Source: Pseudomonadota bacterium
Lineage (GTDB): Bacteria > Pseudomonadota > Gammaproteobacteria > Arenicellales > UBA868
Reading direction: 5' to 3'
Assembly: GCA_018672825.1 (NCBI GenBank)
Contig: JABHUE010000154.1
Span: 1 to 34,315, forward strand
Length of the DNA stretch: 34,315 nt
Position 1 is the first letter of the stretch. Each line of letters opens with the position of its first letter. Of the stretch, positions 23,204-31,133 are shown piece after piece. Under the pieces are notes generated by a model. That model was not told where the DNA came from. It ran no database searches and saw nothing but the letters and a program-made list of their open reading frames with translations. The position numbers and the translations under genes are program-made.

Positions 23204-25143
23204 CGAAGTTGAGTGTCCGTGATGCGAACACTCAACTTCGAAAACTAGGAGAGGAAGGCGAAAATATAGAAGTTCTGAATCCAGACGCTCGACACCACAT
23301 TGGTGTTGGTCTGACGGCACCTGTTGATGTGATGGTAAAGGGGTCTGCTGGATATTTTTGTGCGGGACTGACAGATCAGGCGCGATTTACAGTAACCCAT
23401 AACGTCGGGTGGGGCGTGGGTGACAATATGTACTCGGGGTCTGTGGTTGTGGGAGGTAACGCAGGCGCGATTCCCGGAGTCGCGATCCGAGGCGCCGAAA
23501 TCGTGATTAAGGGGAACATGGGATCTCGCGCCGGGCAGGTGATGAAGGCAGGCACTTTGTGCTGTGCTGGTAATGCGAATTTCATGGCTGGATACATGAT
23601 GTATGGCGGCCGAATTATCATATTAGGTGATTCCGGTGAGAGACTCGGCGAGGACATGTCGAGCGGCGAGATTTTTGTGGCGGGCAAAGTCCAAGATCTT
23701 GGATCGGACGCGATGCTGACCGATATCTCTCAATCGGAAGTAGATTCTCTTTGCGAATTTCTCGACCGGTACGAGATTAAAGCGCCCAAAAGTTTTTCGA
23801 AAGTCATCAACGCGGGGACCAAGCTTCGATATGGCACCCCTGAGCGACCGATGCGAAGTATCCCGTTCAGCAGTTTTTCAGGCGCGTCCTCTTATTGGAA
23901 TCCGAAAGTGCAAGAAGATGTGGTGATCAAGTCGCAGAGCGGGCGGTATCGAATTCGAGGTTACGGTGGCGCTCGTCCGCTGCCACACCTAAGCGATATC
24001 GGCTTTCGTAAGAATCTTGAGAATGCGGGAAGTGACCGTAATGTTGTGCAAAGCGTAGAGATGGCAACAGAGATCGGCGGTATCAATGGGGCACGACCGC
24101 TCAAACTGAGCATGCCAGTCATGATTGCGCCAATGAGTTATGGCGCTCTTAGCCGATCGACAAAATATGCGATCGCCATGGGTTCTGCAATGTCAGGAAT
24201 CGCTGAGAATACGGGCGAAGGCGGAATGAGCGATGCGCAACGTGACGCTGCAGGCCAACTGATTTTTCAGTGCCTTGGCGGGCGACTGGGATGGAATATC
24301 CATGATATGCGGCGAGCAGACGCACTTGAGATCTACATTTCGCAGGGTGCGAAGCCCGGACTGGGTGGCCAATTAATGGCCAAAAAAGTGACGCCTGAAT
24401 TAGCTGAGATCCGAGGAATTCCATCGGGCATCGATCTTCGGTCTCCGTCAAGACATCCCGATATTTTAGGCGCGGATGATCTGGTTATTAAGGTCGAGGA
24501 GTTCCGTGAGGCCACTGGCTATGAAGTGCCCATAAGCGTCAAATTGGGTGCCGGACGGATTCGCGATGACATCAAAATCGCCTCTAAAGATGGCTTTGAT
24601 TTTGTCGAACTGGACGGAATGCAAGGTTCGACCGGTGCGGGTAGCGCTGAAGTCATCGACAACGTTGGCATCCCAACGCTTCCTGCAATCATTGAAGCTA
24701 TTGAAGCGCTGGAAGAGATCGGCGCGCGAGAAAAAATTCAGTTGGTATTAATGGGTGGCCTGCGGGATGGCGTCGACGCGGTGAAAGCCTTGTGCCTTGG
24801 TGCTGATGCGGTTGCTTTTGGGACTTCAGTCATAGTGGCGGGCGGTTGTATCTCATGCATGCAGTGTCATGTGGGTCAGTGTGTCACTGGGATTGCAACT
24901 CAGGATCCAGAGCACGAGAAGCGTTATAAGCCTGAGATCGAGGCTAGCAATATTCACAGATTCCTTGAGAGTGTTCGATGGCAAATCGCCGCACTCACCG
25001 ACGCACTCGGTTACAACGATGTTAAAAATTTGAGCCGCGATGACTTGGTGGCTTTAACCCCTGAGGCTGCGGACATCACGGGCCTGCCATATGAACCGGT
25101 AGTGAGCGCGTCTGTGATGCAAGAAGAAGGTATTAACGCATGA
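23185..25143 (+). CDS. Fused GXGXG + FMN glutamate-synthase-like protein (MgsB-MgsC fusion)
   Basis: 652 residues. Residues 1 to about 215 form the GXGXG beta-helix (GYFCAGLTD, GAIPGVAIRGAE, ANFMAGYMMYGGR, RLGEDMSSGE); about 235-652 form the FMN domain (PMSYGALSRSTKYA, NTGEGGMSDAQRD, GSTGAGS, GGLRDGVDAVKALCLGADAVAFG). The Fe-S cysteines are C555, C558, C561 and C566. In the usual N-methylglutamate synthase these are two proteins, as at 5487 and 6359; here no stop or frameshift separates them, and the linker (215-235) is smooth. The domain order is reversed compared with GltB, where FMN comes before GXGXG. The next gene overlaps by ATGA, so coupling is tight. Expected activity is FMN-dependent amine transfer to 2-oxoglutarate. 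Confidence 0.87.
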   Translation: MVSLDLAKLSVRDANTQLRKLGEEGENIEVLNPDARHHIGVGLTAPVDVMVKGSAGYFCAGLTDQARFTVTHNVGWGVGDNMYSGSVVVGGNAGAIPGVAIRGAEIVIKGNMGSRAGQVMKAGTLCCAGNANFMAGYMMYGGRIIILGDSGERLGEDMSSGEIFVAGKVQDLGSDAMLTDISQSEVDSLCEFLDRYEIKAPKSFSKVINAGTKLRYGTPERPMRSIPFSSFSGASSYWNPKVQEDVVIKSQSGRYRIRGYGGARPLPHLSDIGFRKNLENAGSDRNVVQSVEMATEIGGINGARPLKLSMPVMIAPMSYGALSRSTKYAIAMGSAMSGIAENTGEGGMSDAQRDAAGQLIFQCLGGRLGWNIHDMRRADALEIYISQGAKPGLGGQLMAKKVTPELAEIRGIPSGIDLRSPSRHPDILGADDLVIKVEEFREATGYEVPISVKLGAGRIRDDIKIASKDGFDFVELDGMQGSTGAGSAEVIDNVGIPTLPAIIEAIEALEEIGAREKIQLVLMGGLRDGVDAVKALCLGADAVAFGTSVIVAGGCISCMQCHVGQCVTGIATQDPEHEKRYKPEIEASNIHRFLESVRWQIAALTDALGYNDVKNLSRDDLVALTPEAADITGLPYEPVVSASVMQEEGINA

Positions 25144-27674
25144 CTGTATACAATCTTGACCGTATTAGCGTTCCGGTCACCCCGCCCGGATTTTCTGACG
25201 ATACATCCGATCTACATTATGTGCCGGCACCTTGTCAGGTCGCTTGCCCCGTAGGAACCGATGCGCCGTCCTATATCGGTTATATCTGGGAGCAGAAGTA
25301 CGCCGAAGCTTTCGAAGCGATAACCGCAACCAATCCTTTCAGTTCAATCTGCGGGCGCGTTTGTGACGCGCCGTGTGAGCCCGCCTGCCGGCGGGAGAGC
25401 AGTGACGGCGCAGTACAGATTCGCAATTTAAAGCGCTTTGTAATGGATAAGTTAGGGCGGGACGCACCGATCACAAAATATGAAGTATCACGAGAACAGT
25501 CCGTCGGTATTGTCGGTTCAGGCCCTGCCGGATTAACTGCCGCTTTCGAGCTCTGCAAGGCGGGGTTCGCGGTTGATATTTATGAGATGACCGATCGCTT
25601 GGGCGGTACTATGGTTTGGGGAATACCCCAGTTTCGACTGCCTGCAGGCGTTATTGAGGAAGATATTGAGCGCTTGCAGAAACAGTGCTTGGGTTTGACA
25701 GTGCACCTCAATACGTCACTGGGCTCAGCAATATCGCTTGATGAGCTGAAATCTCGCCACAACGCTGTGTTGCTTACGATTGGAGCTTGGTGGGGTAAGC
25801 CGATGGGTGTTGCGGGGGAAGATCATCCCCAGGTTGAAGACGGCGTTAGCTTTCTTCGTCGAATTAATGCAGGCGAGCGCCCTCACATGCCCGAAACCGT
25901 TGTCGTTGTTGGCGGAGGAGATGTTGCAATGGATGCCTGCCGAGCAGCACTTCGTCTTCCAGGGTGTAAGTCAGTCAAAGTTGTTTATCGTCGCGGGCCT
26001 GATGAGATTCCTGCGCGGAAGATTGAGCTGCATCATGCGCAAAAAGAGGGTATTGAGTTTATTTACAACACGCTTCAAACGGGAATCGAAGCTGACGGTG
26101 ATGACCTGTTACTCCGATGTGTTCATACCGAGGCGGGTGCACCCGATGAAGATGGGCGTCGATCTCCTGTGATTGTTGATAACAGCGAACACCATATTCA
26201 CTGCGGAATGATTATTGCTGCAGTGGGCCAGAAAGGCGTTAGCGAAGCTTTGGATGTAGATGGATTAATGTCGGGAGACCGGGTCGCAACTGATTATTCA
26301 ACGATGCAAACCAGCGACCCCCAAGTGTTTGCCGCGGGCGATGGTGCTTTCGGCGGGTCTACCATTGTGATGGCGATGAATCACGGACAGCGTGCAGCGT
26401 ATTACATTAAGGCCGCGCTAGATAACGTTGAAAACCCTATTGCATACCGTACGCCGTATCGCACTCGCCACGTACCGGTTGCGCAAGATCTTGAATGGGA
26501 GCAGTTTGCACTTGAAGAGCCCGTTTTTCATGGTGTCGGTGAGAAGCCTGAAGCTTTTCCGGAGATTGAGGATACCTATGATGAGTCTGCTGCCCGCCGT
26601 GAGGCCGCTCGATGCTATCGGTGCGATGCGGAGACGGGTTCGACGGACTACTCTGTTAGGCATCGTGAAGATCTTTTTTCAATGGCTAGAACCCATCCGC
26701 AAGATACTGCCAAGCATCAAGCAATGCTGCAGCGCCGGCTACTGAATCGTGAAAATCCCTATCCGTCAGAGCGTCCAGCGTCGCTCGATGACCTGGTTTT
26801 CTTACCTGCGAACTTGTCTCGACTGGTTATTGATCCCTACCGTGAGGCCTGTCGGATTGATATCTCGCTCTCGCCCGATGTCTTATTGAAGCAACCGTTT
26901 TTAATAGCCGGACTTGACCAAGCTCCCGAAGAAGTTAGACGATCTGCATGGCATGCAGCCAATGAAAATGGCGTGGGTGTCATCAGTCAAACCGCGCCTG
27001 ACGACAAATCCAGATGGTTTCAAATTCTGGACGCCAACAACACCCCTGATCAAGAGGCCGCTGGATGGATTCAGCCCTGGTCAGAACTCTTATCACCCAT
27101 CGACCGGCGCGACAATGCGCCATTAAAAGGGATTTCGGTAAAGCATCCTGATGATATCAGCGCCGTTCTTGATGTTGCGCTCGATCAGAATTATCAATTT
27201 CTTTTTTTAGACGCTACGGGTGGCAATGCAGACTGGGCGAGCGAACTCATGAATCAACCACGTTTCGAATTACTATCAGAGACTGTAATCGAAATGCGTC
27301 GTCGAAAAAAAGAAGAAGCGCTGGTATTAATTTATAGCGGGGGAGTCCGCTCCGGAACTGACGCAGCGCGTTTGATTGCGCTAGGGGCAAACGCTGTGGT
27401 TTATGGTGTTGCAGCTGCGTTGGCGCTGGGCGGTGAGATTGGCCAATCTCAAATTGAGTGGAGATCCGATCGCGCTCCGGGTGAGCGGACGGATGGTCTT
27501 ACGTCGATTCTTAATGCCCACGCTGGTGAGGCGTCAATGATGGCGCGTTGTACGGGTAAAACATGCCTTCACAACCTTGAACCTGAAGATCTTCGAAGCG
27601 TAACTTTGGCGACCAGTGCGGCCACAAATATTCCGGTTCCCGGCCATAACGTGACACGCGCCCGATTGCTCTAA
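25140..27674 (+). CDS. GltD-like NAD(P)H reductase fused to a degenerate FMN glutamate-synthase domain
   Basis: 844 residues. The first ~495 are a glutamate synthase small-subunit-like flavoprotein: N-terminal 4Fe-4S cysteines (C32, C36, C71, C75, C79, C83), FAD motif GSGPAG (126-131), NAD(P)H motif GGGDVA (258-263) and second FAD site AAGDGAFGG (398-406). About 545-844 align by eye with the FMN domain at 6359: LPANLSRLVIDPYREAC, IYSGGVRSGTDAARLIALGANAVVYG and CLHNLEPEDLRSVTLATSA. This part lacks the SFGALS and GEGGM loops and the 3Fe-4S cysteines, so it is probably not catalytic. The protein likely delivers electrons to the fused MgsB-MgsC partner, the C-terminal part serving as docking module. 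It overlaps its neighbours at both ends (ATGA, TAATG). Canonical GltD ends near residue 480. Confidence 0.86.
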   Translation: MTVYNLDRISVPVTPPGFSDDTSDLHYVPAPCQVACPVGTDAPSYIGYIWEQKYAEAFEAITATNPFSSICGRVCDAPCEPACRRESSDGAVQIRNLKRFVMDKLGRDAPITKYEVSREQSVGIVGSGPAGLTAAFELCKAGFAVDIYEMTDRLGGTMVWGIPQFRLPAGVIEEDIERLQKQCLGLTVHLNTSLGSAISLDELKSRHNAVLLTIGAWWGKPMGVAGEDHPQVEDGVSFLRRINAGERPHMPETVVVVGGGDVAMDACRAALRLPGCKSVKVVYRRGPDEIPARKIELHHAQKEGIEFIYNTLQTGIEADGDDLLLRCVHTEAGAPDEDGRRSPVIVDNSEHHIHCGMIIAAVGQKGVSEALDVDGLMSGDRVATDYSTMQTSDPQVFAAGDGAFGGSTIVMAMNHGQRAAYYIKAALDNVENPIAYRTPYRTRHVPVAQDLEWEQFALEEPVFHGVGEKPEAFPEIEDTYDESAARREAARCYRCDAETGSTDYSVRHREDLFSMARTHPQDTAKHQAMLQRRLLNRENPYPSERPASLDDLVFLPANLSRLVIDPYREACRIDISLSPDVLLKQPFLIAGLDQAPEEVRRSAWHAANENGVGVISQTAPDDKSRWFQILDANNTPDQEAAGWIQPWSELLSPIDRRDNAPLKGISVKHPDDISAVLDVALDQNYQFLFLDATGGNADWASELMNQPRFELLSETVIEMRRRKKEEALVLIYSGGVRSGTDAARLIALGANAVVYGVAAALALGGEIGQSQIEWRSDRAPGERTDGLTSILNAHAGEASMMARCTGKTCLHNLEPEDLRSVTLATSAATNIPVPGHNVTRARLL

Positions 27675-28318
27675 TGACGGCTCGCCCGACGAGATCGGTG
27701 CCAGCACTTGAACGGGACTCGTCCACTGTGGAGGGCAAAGCCAAGCCGCTTGAAGATGCGATTGGCCGGCAGGTGCATGTTTATCGAACCCAGCTCGGGA
27801 TGACGATTTCCAATCTCGCTCATCAGTCAGGGGTTTCGGCGGGAATGCTGTCGAAAATTGAGAATGGTCAGACGTCGCCGTCGCTCAATACGTTGCAGTT
27901 GCTTGCGGCCGCGTTAAATGTGCCGGTGACTGCGCTTTTTAGAAAATTTGAGCAAGAACGCGAAGCTTCTTTTGTTCGAGCAGGACAGGGCTTGGTGATC
28001 GATCGGCGCGGGACTCGCGCGGGACATCAGTATCACTTGCTGGGCCATTCGGTGGGTGATCGTGCAACGCTGGTCGAGCCCTATCTAATTGTGATCTCGG
28101 AACCATCCGAAGTGTTTTCGCTTTTTCAGCATGAAGGGGTTGAATTTATCTATATCCTGGAGGGAGAGGTGGTTTACCGACATGGATCCCGGCTTTACCC
28201 GATGAGTGAAGGGGACTCATTATATTTTGATGCGGATACGCCTCATGGACCCGAGGAATTGGGCAGGCTTCCTATTCGATTCTTGTCATTCATCGTTGAG
28301 CCTCAATCAGACTCATGA
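27674..28318 (+). CDS. XRE-family regulator with C-terminal cupin sensor domain
   Basis: 214 residues. A helix-turn-helix of the Cro/XRE type (about 34-88, with SNLAHQSGVSAGMLSKIENGQ) is followed by a cupin_2 domain (about 130-205, EGVEFIYILEGEVVYRHG and DADTPHGPEE). This architecture is common for regulators of amine, amino acid and polyamine catabolism, such as PuuR. Its ATG overlaps the stop of the reductase gene (TAATG), and gmaS begins 60 bases later, so it is probably an autoregulating controller of tmm-gmaS genes sensing a pathway intermediate. Ligand unknown. Confidence 0.9.
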   Translation: MTARPTRSVPALERDSSTVEGKAKPLEDAIGRQVHVYRTQLGMTISNLAHQSGVSAGMLSKIENGQTSPSLNTLQLLAAALNVPVTALFRKFEQEREASFVRAGQGLVIDRRGTRAGHQYHLLGHSVGDRATLVEPYLIVISEPSEVFSLFQHEGVEFIYILEGEVVYRHGSRLYPMSEGDSLYFDADTPHGPEELGRLPIRFLSFIVEPQSDS

Positions 28319-28378
28319 GATAGTAGCCACTATCAGCTGTTCGTTGAAATAAAAATAATCAATTGGAGGAAACGCCTT

Positions 28379-29686
28379 ATGGCAGTCAATCTCGCCGCGG
28401 TCGCTAAACAAAGAAAGATAAAGTATTTTTTGATTAGTTTTGTTGATCTATTTGGGGTCCTGCGCTCCAAGCTGGTGCCGGCCCGCGCAATCGGGCAGAT
28501 GCAGCGGGACGGCGCCGGGTTTGCAGGTTTTGCTGCGTGGCTAGATATGACGCCCGCACACCCCGATCTGTTTGCGGTTCCAGATCCTGCGAGTTTGATC
28601 CAACTGCCATGGAAGCCCGAGGTCGCCTGGCTTGCGGGTGACCTCGTTATGGACGGCAAACCTGTTCAGGCATCTCCACGCGTGGCGCTAAAAAACCAGA
28701 TCGCGTCGGCGGCAAAAGAGGGTATGCGACTGAAAACCGGGGTCGAGTGCGAGTTTTTTCTGGTGAGTCCAGATGGGATGTCGATCGCTGATGCCAGCGA
28801 TACTCAAGAAAAACCTTGCTACGATCAGTCTGCACTGATGCGTCGCTATGACGTAATTAGCGAGATTTGCGATTGCATGATTGCTTTACGGTGGAATCCT
28901 TATCAAAACGATCATGAGGATGCTAACGGGCAGTTCGAGATGAATTGGGACTATGACGATGCGTTAGTCACCGCTGATCGACACGTTTTCTTTAAATATA
29001 TGGTTAAGTCTATTGCTGAAAAGCATGGCCTGAGAGCGACCTTTATGCCCAAGCCCTTTCTGAATCTGACTGGGAACGGCTGTCACGCGCATGTTTCAGT
29101 ATGGGATAAGTCGGGCAAGAAGAATCTTTTTATCAGCAAATCAGATAAGTTGGGTTTGTCAAAAATGGCGTATAAGTTTCTGGGAGGCGTATTGCACAGC
29201 GCAGACACGCTAGCGGCCATATTTAATCCAACGGTTAACAGCTACAAGAGAATCGACGCACAGGTCACCTCGTCTGGTGCAACCTGGTCACCGAACGCGA
29301 TCACTTATGGCGGCAACAACCGAACCCATATGGTTCGGGTGCCAGATGTTGGTCGATTTGAGATGCGTTTAATGGACGGTGCGGTTAACCCCTACTTATT
29401 GCAGGCCGGCATATTGGCCGCGGGTCTTGATGGTGTGGCTAATGACCGTGATCCGGGTAAACCGTCATCGCTGAATATGTATACCGAAGGTCATAAAGCG
29501 ACCGGGGTTCGACGCCTGCCGTCCAACCTGCTTGACGCCATAAGGTTGTTCGAAAAAAGCAAGGTGCTTCGTGCGACTCTTGGCAATGAACTGGTCAATA
29601 GTTACGCCAAGCTGAAACATCAAGATTGGCGCAGTTACAGTGCGGCGATCAGTCAATGGGAGCGGGACAACACGCTCGACTGCTAA
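28379..29686 (+). CDS. gmaS: Gamma-glutamylmethylamide synthetase
   Basis: 435 residues, the usual GmaS length. Joins methylamine to glutamate with ATP. GS-fold motifs are intact: GVECEFFL (121-128), NDHEDANGQFEMN (177-189), MPKPF (223-227), GNGCHAHVS (232-240), NSYKR (287-291), NNRTHMVRVP (313-322) and RFEMR (326-330). The N-terminal FVDLFGVLRSKLVPA and GAGFAGFAAW stretches match GmaS from Methylovorus-type enzymes as I recall them. GGAGGA precedes the ATG. Its position in the same run as tmm and the second synthase-like set supports the role in the N-methylglutamate route. Type III GS/GlnT is the nearest alternative. Confidence 0.93.
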   Translation: MAVNLAAVAKQRKIKYFLISFVDLFGVLRSKLVPARAIGQMQRDGAGFAGFAAWLDMTPAHPDLFAVPDPASLIQLPWKPEVAWLAGDLVMDGKPVQASPRVALKNQIASAAKEGMRLKTGVECEFFLVSPDGMSIADASDTQEKPCYDQSALMRRYDVISEICDCMIALRWNPYQNDHEDANGQFEMNWDYDDALVTADRHVFFKYMVKSIAEKHGLRATFMPKPFLNLTGNGCHAHVSVWDKSGKKNLFISKSDKLGLSKMAYKFLGGVLHSADTLAAIFNPTVNSYKRIDAQVTSSGATWSPNAITYGGNNRTHMVRVPDVGRFEMRLMDGAVNPYLLQAGILAAGLDGVANDRDPGKPSSLNMYTEGHKATGVRRLPSNLLDAIRLFEKSKVLRATLGNELVNSYAKLKHQDWRSYSAAISQWERDNTLDC

Positions 29687-29718
29687 TATTAACGCGTCAG
29701 GTTAGCGGGTTAGCTCAC

Positions 29719-30438
29719 ATGAAATTATTGGTTTTTCAGCATATTGGGTGTGAACATCCCGGAATTTTTCGACAGTTTTTTGATGAAGCCCGGATTGATT
29801 GGGACGTAGTCAAACTTGATGCGGGAGAGCAGATTCCGCCGCTCGAACGCTTTGATGCGCTCTGGGTAATGGGTGGCCCGATGGATGTCTGGGACACTGA
29901 TTCGTGCCCTTGGCTTGTTCCCGAGAAGGAAGCGATTCGACGTTGGGTGCAAACGTTAAAAAAGCCTTTTCTTGGCCTTTGTCTTGGTCATCAGCTTCTC
30001 GCCGATTCGCTTGGGGGGACATGCGGGTGGACAGATAAACCTGAAATTGGAATCCTCGACGTTGATCTTGCTGAGGAAGCCAAAGATGATCCATTACTGA
30101 GGGGGGTGGACGCGTCCATCAAATGCTTGCAATGGCATTCAGTGTCAGTGACAACGCCTCCGGCGGGTGCCTTGCTTCTCGCGAGTTCGCCGGATTGTCA
30201 GTGGCAAGCCATGCGGGTTGGCAAGAATGCGTGGGGACTACAGTTTCACGTCGAGTTGCAAGAGTCCACGGTTCAAGAGTGGAGTGAGGTGCCGGCCTAC
30301 GCGGAAGCGCTTGAAAAAGCCAAAGGATGTAGTGCACTTGCTGAAATGAAACGCGATGCAAACGCGCTCATGCCAGAGTTCAATCGTAATGCACGTGTAA
30401 TCTTCGACAATTTTACCGAGGTAATGAGAAGGTTCTAG
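29719..30438 (+). CDS. Class I glutamine amidotransferase-like protein next to gmaS
   Basis: 239 residues from the ATG at 29719, 32 bases after gmaS; an upstream in-frame ATG at 29626 would overlap gmaS and add residues without family match. The Cys-His-Glu triad is complete: C88 in LGLCLGHQ, H177 and E179 in LQFHVE. VMGGPMDVWD is the oxyanion-strand signature. It resembles GuaA-like stand-alone amidotransferases such as gamma-glutamyl-substrate hydrolases (PuuD is a different fold detail but similar logic). With gmaS it might hydrolyse excess gamma-glutamylmethylamide or supply ammonia. Similar genes recur beside methylamine genes in marine bacteria, from memory. Exact reaction unknown. Confidence 0.83.
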   Translation: MKLLVFQHIGCEHPGIFRQFFDEARIDWDVVKLDAGEQIPPLERFDALWVMGGPMDVWDTDSCPWLVPEKEAIRRWVQTLKKPFLGLCLGHQLLADSLGGTCGWTDKPEIGILDVDLAEEAKDDPLLRGVDASIKCLQWHSVSVTTPPAGALLLASSPDCQWQAMRVGKNAWGLQFHVELQESTVQEWSEVPAYAEALEKAKGCSALAEMKRDANALMPEFNRNARVIFDNFTEVMRRF

Positions 30439-30442
30439 CCTC

Positions 30443-30862
30443 TCAACAAAAATCATCGCCCGGAGACCATTCCGGTCGCGCGAGCTCAAAATCGTCAAAA
30501 GTAAAAGCGGGCGATACCGTGCATCCGATCAAGGACCATTCGCCCATCGATTGCATCGAAAACCAGGTGTGGGCCGGAACCACCCAGTGATACTGCTGAC
30601 CCTCGGTAAAATCTTTTCCAAGCGTGAGATCTTTGATTTTTTGCCCGTCAGACGAGGTTTTAACTTTCATGGGATCGCCATCATAAAAGTGCAAAATTTC
30701 ATTTTTACTGAGGCGATGCCAGTGCGACGTTTCACCTTTTATGAGGAGATAAAAAATGAGACTCGTTGCCTCCCTCGTGTCACGGAAAGTTTCAACGAAG
30801 TGCCCCCCCTCGGGATGGGCAGAAAGTTTTAAGGCGCTAATGATGTCGGCTGCTTTTTTCAT
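30443..30862 (-). CDS. DUF985-type cupin protein
   Basis: 139 residues. The family signatures are visible: HPEGGHFVETFRD, SLIFYLLIKGETSHWHRL, EILHFYDGDP, and HWVVPAHTWFSMQSMGEWSLIGCTVSPAFTFDDFELA. The fold is a cupin barrel; function in most members is unknown. It converges with the class I amidotransferase gene, leaving only four bases between stops, and has its own promoter region shared with glcD on the other side. A link to amine metabolism is not evident. Confidence 0.88.
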   Translation of the reverse strand: MKKAADIISALKLSAHPEGGHFVETFRDTREATSLIFYLLIKGETSHWHRLSKNEILHFYDGDPMKVKTSSDGQKIKDLTLGKDFTEGQQYHWVVPAHTWFSMQSMGEWSLIGCTVSPAFTFDDFELARPEWSPGDDFC

Positions 30863-31133
30863 GAATCCACTCTCTATTTTTATTTACCTGATTTAACAAG
30901 AAGCTGCGAGCGCCGATCTCGTCCACATGAACTGTGAATACTACGGCAAGCAATAAGTATCGGATTCATTTCGGAAACATTAAATCTGTTTCTTTAGAGA
31001 TTTAACTGCTTAGTGGCCCCCCCAAGCAACCGCGGGAGTTTCAAGGTCAGACCAGCCGATGTTTTATCTTAAGTCCACCAAACCTCTATGACATACTCGA
31101 ATCGACGGCGTCAGAGATTCCAAGGATATACCT
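30863..31133. promoter_or_regulatory. Divergent region between DUF985 gene and glcD
   Basis: 271 bases without a gene. It includes a run of seven C (31015-31022 area) and moderately AT-rich stretches on both sides, consistent with divergent promoters. No clear operator or hairpin is seen. Confidence 0.35.

Noticed and set aside
22289-27674. Housekeeping glutamate synthase (gltBD)
   Set aside because: Subunits are split or fused in the wrong order for GltB, with a short amidotransferase and gmaS nearby, as in N-methylglutamate synthase loci.
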